64,000 nt of DNA, taken from NCBI GenBank assembly GCA_031316115.1, contig JALDRC010000001.1:248001-312000 (forward strand), in the 5' to 3' direction. The translations under genes were made by a program, and so were the position numbers. Positions within the stretch are counted from its first letter, which is position 1. The number at the start of each line of letters is the position of its first letter. This DNA comes from Nitrososphaeraceae archaeon. GTDB lineage: Archaea > Thermoproteota > Nitrososphaeria > Nitrososphaerales > Nitrososphaeraceae. The notes beneath the pieces are model-generated. The model saw only the letters and a program-made list of their open reading frames with translations, did no database searches and was not told the DNA's origin. Shown here piece after piece: positions 28,636 through 38,231 of this stretch.

Positions 28636-29103
28636 ATGTCTGCAACTCCTAGGACTACTGAAAATGTAATTCAAATATTGGCAACATTGCAAGAATTTTT
28701 AAGGAAACCTATAATCAAGAATAAACTTATAGACTTTTATCGCTTAGAGAAGGCAGATCAAATAGAAATTATCGGATTAATCCTTACTTCTATTCCAAGT
28801 ATAGATAGGAATATTTTAGAAGAATTAATGATAACTTGGTTTGGAGTTCTATCACAATTTGACAATATAAAGATTAGCTACATATTGAGTATCTATTTAG
28901 AAGAGATTTTTAAAAAGCCAGAATTAATTCCAACTCTGGTTCCCTCAATATTAAAAACTGCAGGGAGTTTAGACGAAAGCAACAAAGAGGTATTACGTGT
29001 TTGTTTCATAGAGATATTATTTAATTCACCTGTCAAAGATAAAATTATTAAAACATTTGATAAACAGACTATGGATTTTCTAAATATAACAATTAACATT
29101 TAG
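28636..29103 (+). CDS. Hypothetical all-helical protein
   Basis: This 155-residue protein is not recognised. It is predicted helical throughout, with Ile/Leu-rich amphipathic segments and no membrane helix or motif. An ATTTAAAAAA box lies about 28 nt before the ATG, supporting expression. It is divergent from purA. Confidence 0.6.
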   Translation: MSATPRTTENVIQILATLQEFLRKPIIKNKLIDFYRLEKADQIEIIGLILTSIPSIDRNILEELMITWFGVLSQFDNIKISYILSIYLEEIFKKPELIPTLVPSILKTAGSLDESNKEVLRVCFIEILFNSPVKDKIIKTFDKQTMDFLNITINI

Positions 29104-29604
29104 CTCATTTCCAAATAAATAACAAAAATAAAAAAATTAGACCATATCTAAATTTTCTTTAATGCCATTTTGAACCTATGTATTGAAGATAAGATAATTT
29201 AATTGCCTAGTGTATCAATATAATTCAATTCAATTTATCAAGTCTGTTGAATTTTAAGGAAAACCATTGAAAATGATTTATTTTTTACAATTTATCCAGT
29301 CACAGAGAAATTACAGAATTTAGAGATTGGTGATAGAAGAATCAAATAAACGTATTATTTTGTGAACTTGAAAATATTCCTCTCTGGGAATATTACTATT
29401 AATCAATCTTCTTAATATTCATTTGAACAGTGAAATTAAATCGTAATTGTCGTAAATTAATTTAACCACATGTGATGGTATTCATGAGATGGTAAACCTA
29501 ATTAAAATCTCATGCTTAATAAAAAAAAATCAACATTTACTAATGCATCTGTATGAACATAGTAATATATGTATGATTATTCAAATCAAAGAATATTACA
29601 ATAA
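29104..29604. other. Intergenic region
   Basis: The 501 bp between two plus-strand genes are AT-rich. No gene or structured RNA was recognised. Confidence 0.4.
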
Positions 29605-29913
29605 TTGTCAAAGCCAAGACGATATTCCTCTGAATACACGATGCTAACTATTTTAGAATATCTCTATATAAATTCTAGATATAGTCCTGTTAGCAAATAT
29701 CATATAATGACAAAGGTTAGGGATATAAAAAAACAACGTCCAGATAGAATCACTTTTTTATTGGATAAGTTGGAACAAAATCATTATATATATTCTTTTC
29801 AAACATCAAATGCAAAATTTTATACAATAACGGATAATGGCATTGACGAATATGTTAAATGGGTGAAAAATTTTCTAATGTTCGTTAGAAAGAATAACAA
29901 CATGATAGAATAG
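29605..29913 (+). CDS. Winged-helix DNA-binding regulator
   Basis: The 102-residue protein reads as a winged helix: YTMLTILEYLYINSRYSPVS, then KYHIMTKVRDIKKQRPDRIT as the recognition-helix region, LLDKLEQNHYIY, and a wing ending KFYTITDNGIDEYVKWV. This is the ArsR/PadR-like layout common in archaea. The start is TTG. The target is unknown. The divergent membrane protein gene is not its neighbour by promoter, since the two genes converge. Confidence 0.78.
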   Translation: MSKPRRYSSEYTMLTILEYLYINSRYSPVSKYHIMTKVRDIKKQRPDRITFLLDKLEQNHYIYSFQTSNAKFYTITDNGIDEYVKWVKNFLMFVRKNNNMIE

Positions 29914-29933
29914 TAAATCGAAATAAACAAAAA

Positions 29934-30716
29934 TTAAATTGTAATACTAGATTTTTCAACAAGTACGATTTTATTAATAATTTTGTCCTTTGAATTAGAT
30001 ACGATATCATATACCCTTTCAGAGATTTCTTCGGCTATCAGTATTGTAATTCCAATCTTATTTTTGTGAGAGTATCGTTTTACTTGTTTGACAAATGCGT
30101 CGAGGATGAATTCATCTACTTTTTTGTCGTAAATATTTATAATTATACCACCATAGTCTGATAATGCTTTAGATAGTTCCTTATCTTCTATTGCATTCTC
30201 TTTGTCTATTAAAATATTAAAAATATCACCATTTCTTTCAACATCAAAAAATTCAGCTGACCTTTGTTTTTGTTCCAAATAAGGTTGTAGTTTGGTGTTT
30301 ATAGGTTCTAGAATAGTGGAAAGTGCAGTTAGAACTTCTTTTTTATCTTTATTTGAGATCATAATTCGAAGCTCTGTAGCTAATGAATTTCTTTCAAAAA
30401 GATTGATCCATTTATCTAAAAGGTTTCGATATTTGCCAATTGGTTGTAAAATCATTATAACGATAAAAAGTATGATAATAGAAACAAAAATTATTAACAA
30501 ATCCAGGAGTTCGTCTTCCAATATAGATTTTAATCCAAAATCAGCGGATAAATCAATTGAGACTAGGAAAATCAACCCTGCAAGTATTCCGATGATTATC
30601 CTAAAGTTAATTGTAATAGTTTTTAATAGTATCGAGGCTTCATGCCCATATCTAGTAGACAAAGTAGGAGATGTAGCATCGAAATTATCATTAATATCAT
30701 TAATTTTTTTTTTCAT
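29934..30716 (-). CDS. Two-helix membrane protein with cytoplasmic C-terminal domain
   Basis: The 260-residue protein has two strong hydrophobic segments at about 36-55 (IIIGILAGLIFLVSIDL) and 70-92 (LLIIFVSIIILFIVIMIL). A soluble domain of about 165 residues follows, with an alternating pattern ending YSHKNKIGITILIAEEIS. The family is not recognised. It may be a sensor or scaffold at the membrane. Confidence 0.65.
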   Translation of the reverse strand: MKKKINDINDNFDATSPTLSTRYGHEASILLKTITINFRIIIGILAGLIFLVSIDLSADFGLKSILEDELLDLLIIFVSIIILFIVIMILQPIGKYRNLLDKWINLFERNSLATELRIMISNKDKKEVLTALSTILEPINTKLQPYLEQKQRSAEFFDVERNGDIFNILIDKENAIEDKELSKALSDYGGIIINIYDKKVDEFILDAFVKQVKRYSHKNKIGITILIAEEISERVYDIVSNSKDKIINKIVLVEKSSITI

Positions 30717-31361
30717 CCTTCTCTGTCTTACTTTTTAAATATTAACAGCAGATATATAAACAACACTTCAAGATTTAATTTAGATAATTTAGATGGTATT
30801 ATTCATATATAATTTCATTATTAATTATTAGAATAATAGCAATAAATTGATAAATTAATTTAGGTGAGTTGAAAATTATGAGGAATATGAATTTGAAGAA
30901 TTTGAGGATCAAGTTTTATAAGATAATTTAAAGATTTACTAATCCAAGGATTTGTTAAATCTAATTAATGTTGCTGGTGTTGTATTCGTTGAATAGTTAA
31001 GAATTTTTCTTCAGAATTCCAAAAAAGGATTTTATAATGTTCATAAACAGAATAATCATTTTAAAAATTAATAATGCAAAACTCACAAATCAAGAAAATT
31101 TACTTGTACATTCTATGCTATACTAATGTTCCTTCAGTATTAAATTTATAGATATATTACTTTTTTAATATGATTTTTTTTGATTTCATTGTTAATAATC
31201 CTTGAACTTCTTTTTTGATAAAAATCATTGTTGTGATTGATCTAATATTTTATCCTAATATGCAGTCATTTATAATGATCTATAGAATATTCTGAAATCG
31301 TTTGAATGGTAGTCTAAGAGAAATGACAAATAATCAAGATATATTATACAAATTTTTTAAC
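30717..31361. other. Gene-poor AT-rich region
   Basis: The 645 bp before the IS110-derived element contain no recognised gene, RNA or repeat. Confidence 0.4.
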
Positions 31362-31368
31362 GGTTCTG

Positions 31369-31695
31369 ATTATATGAAAATATTTAGGTATCTTTCCTTG
31401 TTTGTTTGTCTACAGGCTAGGTTCCACATTAACATACATCATAAAGGAGTTAGGCGCTGACTGTATCGATATCAGAGGTGATAATATACCATCTCATTAA
31501 GAAGGTTATTAGATGTTGCCTTCATTATATCAATTAAAAATTAAAACAAAAAAAGAAAGAAAAAATAAAACTTAATGGAAGAGAACATATTTAATATATG
31601 CTTTTTAAAGAATCTTTAATATTCTTAATTTTAATAGAAAATAACTATTAGCAGGAAAAAGGATTTTCTGGTACAAATAGAGATTTTAATAGATG
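31369..31695 (+). mobile_element. Transposase-less IS110 derivative (copy C), about 327 bp
   Basis: The segment is homologous to the left leader of the intact IS110 element at 60824-62260, then jumps directly to that element's right tail, with no transposase. Outside it is GGTTCTG (31362-31368), the start of an IS6 terminal repeat, and the rest of that repeat resumes after GATG at 31692-31695. A second copy of the same length lies at 54887-55212. Both appear joined at a shared GGAA, which suggests one ancestral deletion that later moved. Confidence 0.7.
31417..31540 (+). ncRNA. Candidate bridge-RNA-like leader (copy C)
   Basis: This stretch aligns by eye with the leader upstream of the intact IS110 transposase. 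It retains GGCTAGGTTC, a GGTTC-N4-TTAAC box (31420-31433), a hairpin-forming AGTTAG-GCG-CTGACT and AGATGTTGCC. The outer closing stem of the intact copy is not preserved. Expression is unknown. Confidence 0.45.
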
Positions 31696-32360
31696 CAGCT
31701 TTAAGTAAAAGATAAAGATATGTTTATTTTATTTATCATGACAAATAACAAAATAACATCCAACTATATTGTGATGTATTCTGTTTATCTATACTTTATT
31801 GGTAGGTTTAAAAAGTATATTCTAATCACAAGTTCCATCTAATGATATAAGTTGTGTTTTTATATGGAACTGGATTGAGAGTTAGATCTTTCAGATTTAG
31901 ATAAGGAAGAGAGTATTTGCATTTGTAATGGATAAAATGTCATGCAGGGAGGAAAATAGCATTGATGGTTATGATTTTGTATATAACCATTTTACAGTTC
32001 TGCGCGGGGATCGATATCACAGGTAGAAACAGGATTTTTGGAGAATTTATCAGATCTCATCTCAAGGTCTGAAATACATTCAATCTATACAAAGAATGGT
32101 ATATATGATATGGGGAAATATCTAGTTTAGGGGATTTAAAGACCATCATTATTCAATACTAGAAAGTTTGATAATTCAAAGTAATCATTATTTGAAACAC
32201 CGAATAGAAAGTTTTGCTAGTTAGAATCCCTGGATTAAAGAATTTCATAATCTATTGTACTAAAGTTGATATGATTCTTTGTTTGTATGTATAACAATAC
32301 AATATCGAATAATAACAAGCATTGGTGAATAATCATCAGTATAATCTGAAATTAAGAGTC
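31696..32360 (+). mobile_element. Heavily decayed IS6-family copy
   Basis: Nucleotide similarity to the better IS6 copies runs through the whole stretch (GTATTCTGTTTATCTATACT, then TATATGGAACTGGATTGAGA) to a right end, AAATTAAGAGTC. Many stops and indels are present. Its left terminal repeat is split by the IS110 derivative: the outer GGTTCTG is at 31362-31368. Confidence 0.6.
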
Positions 32361-32491
32361 TTCTATAACTTATTGGAGTTATCCATATAATTTTCCTAAT
32401 ACTAAATCAAATATTCAATAATAGAAGTTAATAGAGCGAATCTCAATTCAGACTAAAATTGAGTTATAAAATAAACCAGAAAAGTCTAGAT

Positions 32492-32740
32492 TTATTGTTC
32501 TTCTGGATTTTTTTGTATTTGCTCTCCTTGTTCCAAGCCGAAGAATATCCTTTCATGTTTTTTTAATGCTTTTCTATGTTCAGGTAATGACATATCTAAC
32601 CGCATTTCATTTATTACCATCACTGCATAAGTTGTCCACTCCTTCCAACATGAGTTGCAAGAGGAATATTTTTTCTGGGTAGGATCTTCTACCAAAGAAT
32701 CATCAAACATATTTTTACACTTTGAACATTTTTGATCCAT
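32492..32740 (-). CDS. Zinc-ribbon protein with Fe(II)-trafficking (YggX)-like C-terminus
   Basis: The 82-residue protein has two CxxC pairs (CSKCKNMF at 4-11 and CNSCW at 28-32). WKEWTTYAVMVINEMRLDMS, LPEHRKALKKHERIFFG follows. The spacing W-x2-W, INE-x-R-L, PE-x-RK and the FFG end closely match bacterial YggX (WxxWxxxQTMLINExRLN...FLFG). YggX protects against oxidative damage and handles iron. The relationship is motif-based inference. The start is ATG at 32740. Confidence 0.72.
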   Translation of the reverse strand: MDQKCSKCKNMFDDSLVEDPTQKKYSSCNSCWKEWTTYAVMVINEMRLDMSLPEHRKALKKHERIFFGLEQGEQIQKNPEEQ

Positions 32741-32801
32741 AAAATATTGGAATTATAATTGACTATATTTGATTCTTATGCAAACATGATTAAGAGCGTA
32801 A

Positions 32802-33041
32802 TTACTTGCTAGTTTTGGGTCCGTAAGAATGGAATTTTTTGATATGATCTCTCATCTGTTCCATGCCAAAAAATCCCAAATTACATTTTTGGCAATGATA
32901 CATTTTTCCACTCCCGTGAATGACCTGTTCGTGTTGCATTGCAAATTCAATTCTTCTAAACCTTCTTTTGCAAATACCACATTCATACCTTCTAAAAATC
33001 TTTTCGATAAATTTGAACATAGGCAAATCAAAAAATATCAT
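32802..33041 (-). CDS. Two-finger C2H2 zinc protein
   Basis: The 79-residue protein has two C2H2 fingers: YECGICKRRFRRIEFAMQHE followed by QVIH, and YHCQKCNLGFFGMEQMRDHI followed by KKFH. Small archaeal C2H2 proteins bind DNA, RNA or protein. An internal ATG at residue 8 is an alternative start. It lies 61 bp upstream of the YggX-like gene on the same strand, perhaps as an operon. Confidence 0.82.
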   Translation of the reverse strand: MIFFDLPMFKFIEKIFRRYECGICKRRFRRIEFAMQHEQVIHGSGKMYHCQKCNLGFFGMEQMRDHIKKFHSYGPKTSK

Positions 33042-34220
33042 TTTATTATATAAAAGAATGTAGTTAAAAGGTTTTCAATATTATTGATTTGTTCTCAGTT
33101 ATGTTAAAATTCACATCTAAAATAACTATAATCTACTATGATATCATAATCTTCCCACTATTAAAGAAAGGGATCACTTGAATTCAAATACCTTTTCCAC
33201 ATTATTGCCATTTAATTCAGCCTATCATTACCTTCACTTAAATCAGGATTTGAACCCCCATAAACAAAGTTATTTAATTTATTACCATGGAATTGAATAT
33301 CGCCATCTGATCTGATTATTTTGTCATATAGAGAATGAACCAAAAAATTCATTATTTTCGAAACATCATTTTAAAATATCTATTCCTTTCTTAACCGAAA
33401 TAATATTAGGTCAGTATTACTCAATAATATTTTTTGGGACCAATTCAGCGATCTGGGAATTCTAAATTAGATATTCCAGCTAAAACTTTACCTCTTTGAT
33501 AATCGCAACACATAATACCAATCTATTATAGGAAGCTCTTTCATAAAAGTTAGATGAATAATTATTTACTAAAAATGAAATTTGAATCACAAGAATTCAT
33601 TTTTTATATAGTATTTACAAAGTTTATCTGGTATAGTGAATATTTTTCGAAAATTATCTTAGATATTATATTATATGATACTCTTCTAAATAATTTTATT
33701 AGTAATAATCATATGTTTAAATCACAAGAAATAGATTAATAAAAAAGTCAATGAGAAAACTAGTATTAGTTACAAACAATTTTTTTAAGTCCAATAAAAC
33801 TCTTCCAAAGAGAACAATTCAAGATAATTAAAGTGTATAATGAATGTAGACAAATTTAAGACAATTTTGACTAATTGTTTAGTAAAATAAACAGCCATAA
33901 TTGATATACATTTTACAAAAAAAATATAGAATAACTTATAGGCAAACTACTCCAGGATTGTCCTATTATTACTCATTACTCTTACTACTAACAGTTCAAA
34001 ATATTTTTCTAAACCCAGATTCCAATTAGAATTATTTGAATATTAAATGTGGAGTCTGTTGGGATTAATCATGTTGATTCTCTTAGGCTATAGAGAATAA
34101 AAAACCATCAATTTCATTGGAAGTGGATGGAAGAGGTTTTATTTAATATGATGAAATGATAAAAATAATCTTGTTTTCCCATTTGTATCATACATCGTAT
34201 ATGTAAGTTAGGATGTCGAT
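33042..34220. other. Gene-poor AT-rich region
   Basis: About 1.2 kb with no gene I can support. A 61-codon frame at 33554-33739 is Ile/Phe/Tyr-rich as expected for random AT-rich DNA and was not called. Confidence 0.4.
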
Positions 34221-34591
34221 GTGATTTTCAACACAAATAATTACTATAATCTTATTGGAGACAGTAGTAATGATAAAATTTTCCTGGAGAATGCTGACTT
34301 CAATCTGTCTGGTTCTTCTGGTAATCATTGTCTCATTTGAGGTAATGAAAATGACAATTTAATCGGATCTTATGGAGATGAATATCTATCAGGAATGGAT
34401 AAAAATGATAAAATTTATATCGATTACTAGATAGACACTTTAAGGATAAAAAGTAGTAGATTTTTATAGTTGCAGATATTCTTTCGGAATTATCGATTTA
34501 GATTCATATTAAAGAGGTCCTCATATTGATAATTCTGACTGTGATCTTAGTTACTCCTTTAACTTACCTGATTAGTAAGTTAAGAGAATAA
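34221..34591 (+). pseudogene. Remnant of an RTX-like calcium-binding repeat protein
   Basis: One frame gives NLIGDSSNDKIFLENADF, NLSGSSGNHCLI, a stop, then GNENDNLIGSYGDEYLSGMD and KNDKIYIDY. This is the degenerate GGxGxD nonapeptide pattern of RTX/hemolysin-type proteins. After further stops, the end reads ILTVILVTPLTYLISKLRE, a membrane anchor. Together they suggest the last repeats and C-terminal anchor of a surface protein that has decayed. Confidence 0.5.
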
Positions 34592-34623
34592 TCTAATCAC
34601 AAAAAATAAGAAAAAATAGATGG

Positions 34624-34758
34624 TTATTCTTTTATTTCTGAGAGAATCTTTTCAATTGCTTGACTATAACTAGTCATTTTAAACTTTTTTGCATAGTCTT
34701 CTACTACTTTTAATTGATAGGGACTAAAGCATATAGGCATAGTTTTTTGATTTATCAT
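34624..34758 (-). CDS. Small protein, possibly ribbon-helix-helix (44 aa)
   Basis: The complete frame starts at ATG 34758: MINQKTMPICFSPYQLKVVE, DYAKKFKMTSYSQAIEKILS, EIKE. A short strand followed by two helices, with SYSQAIEKIL as the second, fits a ribbon-helix-helix DNA-binding fold. It lies 67 bp downstream of the aIF5A gene on the same strand. Function is unknown. Confidence 0.6.
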   Translation of the reverse strand: MINQKTMPICFSPYQLKVVEDYAKKFKMTSYSQAIEKILSEIKE

Positions 34759-34825
34759 GATAGTAAATAGTACTGCTTGGTTTTTATGTGTTTCCTAACA
34801 TTATAGATTTTTATCAACATGATTG

Positions 34826-35218
34826 CTAGCCTTTTACTCTAACTATTTTTATTCTATCGAGTACCTTCCAATACTCGATCTCGCCACCTTGAACAATTTT
34901 ATCTCTTATTTCTTCTTCTACTGAAGATGTTTCGAATACCTCAAAAGTCTCAAGATCCATTATTTGTAGGGCTGAACCAGTTATAGATACGACCTGTCCG
35001 TTTCTTTTGTCTATGAGGGGTACTTCAACATTCGCAGAAACCGGAGACACCATACCATGTTTGGAACCATCAAAAACTCCTATTGCAGAAACACGTGCTT
35101 TAGCAGAACCATGTTTTCCAGGTTTACTATGATCGTAAGAAACAATTCTACAAGGTTCATTATCAATTATAATATACGATCCAACCTTTAAACTGCCAAG
35201 CTCCATTGGCTTACTCAT
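34826..35218 (-). CDS. Translation initiation factor aIF5A
   Basis: The 130-residue protein has the hypusination loop SKPGKHGSAK, where K35 should be modified to hypusine or deoxyhypusine. The N-terminal SH3-like domain has LKVGSYIIIDNEPCRIVSYD, and a C-terminal OB domain follows. aIF5A relieves ribosome stalling at difficult motifs such as polyproline. It starts with ATG. Confidence 0.96.
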   Translation of the reverse strand: MSKPMELGSLKVGSYIIIDNEPCRIVSYDHSKPGKHGSAKARVSAIGVFDGSKHGMVSPVSANVEVPLIDKRNGQVVSITGSALQIMDLETFEVFETSSVEEEIRDKIVQGGEIEYWKVLDRIKIVRVKG

Positions 35219-35296
35219 AATTATTCAAAGAGGAAATATATTGATATTTAATATTTCTGTTTTTATGATTTAAATTCTGATGTTTCCAATAAAAAA

Positions 35297-36172
35297 TCAT
35301 TTTGTACTTTCTGCAACATACCATTTAGGATGGGATATTTTTTTAGAATACTTTATCTTGTGATATGGTAGAAATGAATAACAATAAAGTAACGCTATTC
35401 CTCCTATTGGATCATTCAAAAAGCAACTAATAGATGTTGTCAAATTCATCTTTTTAGAAAGCTTTTTTGTTTTAACTAGTGAAATCTGTCTATGTCCTGA
35501 ATCCGCTCTAATGACTTGTGATAAAAAATCATAGAGATTAGAGGGAGCTTTGAAGAAAACCACTGCTTCATCTATATATTTTATCTCTTTATTTAGTTTA
35601 AGAACCTCGTCTTGTATAAATAGGTCAATTGCAATGATATTTTCAGGAATATGTATTTTTTTTGCCAAATCACTTTTGATTGCAAAAGCCCTCCCCATTA
35701 CTGTATACTGAGTTATGGCCTGTTTTCTTATTTTTCTCAACCAATTGGAAATAAATTTAGCAGCTCTTTCGTAAATATTACTATAATTAACTGGCTGTGA
35801 ATTAGAGGCAGATAGACCATTATCGATTTTCGCAAAATTTTTTACCAAGTTGTACGTGCAATTTTCATCGAGAGAAATATCTGCATCATATAAAACTATG
35901 ATATCTCCAGTAGATTGTTTAAATATCATATTCCATCCACGAGCAGCTCCCTTTCTAACTTGGTTATGAAAAAGATGTATTTTAAGATCAGGATTCTCTT
36001 CTGTAAAAGATCTAATGAGATTAGGAGTATCATCAGAGGAGTCATCGCATATTATTATTTCTCTCAAATGAAATGAATTTGGAATTTTTTGAGATTTTAT
36101 AGAATTGAGAATATTAAGGATATTTTTTTGTTCATTAAATGAAATTATTCCAATAGTAATTTCATTCGTCAT
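35297..36172 (-). CDS. Family 2 glycosyltransferase
   Basis: The 291-residue protein has ITIGIISFNEQKNILNILNS, EIIICDDSSDDTPNLI, KGAARGWNMIF and the DxD motif in IIVLYDADISLD, all typical of GT-A glycosyltransferases. One weak hydrophobic stretch near the C-terminus (GGIALLYCYSFLPY) might touch the membrane. An upstream TTG would add eight residues, but ATG at 36172 gives the normal domain start. Donor and acceptor are unknown. Confidence 0.9.
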   Translation of the reverse strand: MTNEITIGIISFNEQKNILNILNSIKSQKIPNSFHLREIIICDDSSDDTPNLIRSFTEENPDLKIHLFHNQVRKGAARGWNMIFKQSTGDIIVLYDADISLDENCTYNLVKNFAKIDNGLSASNSQPVNYSNIYERAAKFISNWLRKIRKQAITQYTVMGRAFAIKSDLAKKIHIPENIIAIDLFIQDEVLKLNKEIKYIDEAVVFFKAPSNLYDFLSQVIRADSGHRQISLVKTKKLSKKMNLTTSISCFLNDPIGGIALLYCYSFLPYHKIKYSKKISHPKWYVAESTK

Positions 36173-36196
36173 GTGAACCCAATAATAACACAACAT

Positions 36197-36992
36197 CAGC
36201 CAATATTAATTTTATATAACGAAGACTAATCTGATCAGTACTTATCGTCTTTATTATTCTTAAAATTTTAATAAACAATTATTTAGATGGTAAACATCTT
36301 AGAATTTTATAACTTAGAATATAATTTCTAGTGATAGGGAATTTTTTTGTTATTCTCACTTTATAATATTAATAAAATTCATAGCATTCAAAAAAGAGTA
36401 TAGTTTATTGTCTTAAATTGACTGATGTTAATTCCCTGATAGTATTTAGCCATCGATTCATAGTAGATTAACGATGGTTTTCAAAAGGAATTGACTGGTT
36501 TCAAGATTTAAGGAAGTTTAAAGTAAAATAACATGAATATAATAATGCCTTGAGATTGAGATATTACATCAATTAAACCTCAAAAGCATTAAAATATTTG
36601 TATTAATTATAAACAATACTTAATTGTTACAACAAACTTTTAATTTTTTAACTGTATTTGGTATTCTAATTAGAAAATAATCAGAATTATCCATTCTATA
36701 CTTTTGAAATACTCGAGATTGAAATTCAACAGTTAGGTTAAATTAATTTAATTAAAAAATGGTTTTTTGATATATTTTCGTTTCTAAAACATTATTTGTA
36801 ACCTTTCATAAGAACCTATTAAGGAATTAATATCTTAACAAAGAAAAATTTAGGATCTTCCCTTTATTAAAACATGAACTTATTTTCATATAAGATCATG
36901 AATATATTGATCTTTGAAATGCAAAATTTTAATAATTCATCAAAATTAAAATTTAATATTTAGAGAGGTGTATTATTATAGAAAAATTTAAA
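36197..36992. other. Intergenic region upstream of carA
   Basis: About 800 bp separate the divergent glycosyltransferase and carA genes. A TTATATAAAA box near 36210 on the minus strand probably serves the glycosyltransferase. No other feature was recognised. Confidence 0.4.
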
Positions 36993-37002
36993 TTTTATAA
37001 AT
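36993..37002 (+). promoter_or_regulatory. carA TATA box
   Basis: TTTTATAAAT is centred 27 nt upstream of the ATT at 37025. This spacing matches leaderless genes in the window and would place transcription start on the proposed ATT codon. Confidence 0.55.
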
Positions 37003-37024
37003 TTTTTATTGTTAATGATATAAA

Positions 37025-38173
37025 ATTCCTACGCGTTCTCAAAGATATACTGGGTATAATGCAGAGATAGTATTAGCAAATGGTAAAGCTTTTCCAGGTA
37101 TTGGATTTGGTTATCCATCTATTCGATCTGGCGAGGTAGTTTTTAACACAGGCATGGTTGGTTATACTGAGAGTTTAACAGATCCTTCATACAGTGGCCA
37201 AATTTTATGTTTGACCTATCCTCTCATAGGGAATTATGGAGTTCCAGATATAAACATTTTAGATGAATTTGGTCTACCCAAATTTTTCGAGTCTGATAGA
37301 ATACAATGCAGTGGTTTGATTATTCATAAGCTTTCTGATATTGCTAGTCATTGGAGTTGTGTAAAAACTCTTGATGAGTGGTTATATGAAGAAAAGATTC
37401 CTGGCATTTATGGTATAGATACACGAGAATTAACGAAAATTATACGTCAAGATGGCGTGATGATGGGGATTATTTCATCTTCGAAAAACAAACTTGAAAA
37501 GTTAGATGCATCAGCGGTTTTACAGAAAGACAGATATGACAATAAAAATTTTATGCAAACAGTATCATCAAAAAATGTACAAGTCTATGGTAATTCCAAC
37601 GATAAGGTTATAGTACTTATAGATACTGGAACCAAATTTAGTATTATTAGAAATTTGTTAATGAGAGGTTATAAAGTAGTCCAGCTTCCTTGGAATGCTT
37701 CATTTAATCAAGTTATGTCAATCAAACCTAAAGGTGTAGTAATTAGTAATGGCCCCGGAGATCCTAAAATGTGTCAAGAAACAATTAAGACCGCAACACA
37801 ATTAATAGAAAAATCTATTCCTACTCTAGGAATTTGTCTTGGAAATCAAATTCTCGCATTATCTGCTGGAGCAGATACATTTAAGTTAAAGTATGGTCAC
37901 AGAGGACAAAATAAAACATGTATGAACATTGAAAATAATCAGTCCTATATTACCAGTCAAAACCATGGATATGGTATTGACCCTAAAACACTTGAAATGA
38001 CAGGATTTGAACCATGGTTTTTTAATCCAGATGATAAGACCATAGAAGGAATAATACATAAAGATAAGCCAGCCCTAGCAGTACAATTCCATCCAGAAGC
38101 GTCACCTGGTCCTTATGATTGTACTTTTGTTTTTGATAAATTTACAGAAATTATTGATTTAAATAAGAGATGA
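37025..38173 (+). CDS. carA: Carbamoyl-phosphate synthase small subunit (glutaminase)
   Basis: The frame encodes a complete CarA only if it begins upstream of the first ATG at 37154. Residues YNAEIVLANGKAFPGIGFGY, then SIRSGEVVFNTG, precede that ATG and are conserved in the family. No ATG, GTG or TTG occurs between an in-frame TGA at 37016 and 37154, so the proposed start is ATT at 37025 (382 residues). The glutaminase triad regions are visible: LGICLGNQILALSAGA with the nucleophilic Cys, and FHPEASPGP. It supplies ammonia to CarB for pyrimidines and arginine. Loss of one T at 37018-37021 would give ATG ATA AAA ATT, so a frameshift or sequence error is the main alternative. Confidence 0.9.
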   Translation: MPTRSQRYTGYNAEIVLANGKAFPGIGFGYPSIRSGEVVFNTGMVGYTESLTDPSYSGQILCLTYPLIGNYGVPDINILDEFGLPKFFESDRIQCSGLIIHKLSDIASHWSCVKTLDEWLYEEKIPGIYGIDTRELTKIIRQDGVMMGIISSSKNKLEKLDASAVLQKDRYDNKNFMQTVSSKNVQVYGNSNDKVIVLIDTGTKFSIIRNLLMRGYKVVQLPWNASFNQVMSIKPKGVVISNGPGDPKMCQETIKTATQLIEKSIPTLGICLGNQILALSAGADTFKLKYGHRGQNKTCMNIENNQSYITSQNHGYGIDPKTLEMTGFEPWFFNPDDKTIEGIIHKDKPALAVQFHPEASPGPYDCTFVFDKFTEIIDLNKR

Positions 38174-38202
38174 AAATTATCTAAGTAAATTTGTTTAGTA
38201 TC

Positions 38203-38212
38203 TATATAAAAA
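38203..38212 (+). promoter_or_regulatory. carB TATA box and Shine-Dalgarno-like site
   Basis: TATATAAAAA is centred 25 nt upstream of the ATA at 38232. A GAGGTGA element at 38220-38226 ends 5 nt before the same ATA. Both point to the ATA rather than the GTG at 38223, which lies inside the purine-rich element. Confidence 0.5.
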
Positions 38213-38231
38213 TTAAAGTGAGGTGAAAAAA

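Noticed and set aside
33554-33739. 61-codon frame rich in Ile, Phe and Tyr
   Set aside because: The composition is that expected of random AT-rich DNA, and no promoter or motif supports it.
38223-38225. GTG as the carB start
   Set aside because: Kept only as an alternative. It lies within a perfect GAGGTGA ribosome-binding element, and homologues begin at the position of the ATA nine bases later.
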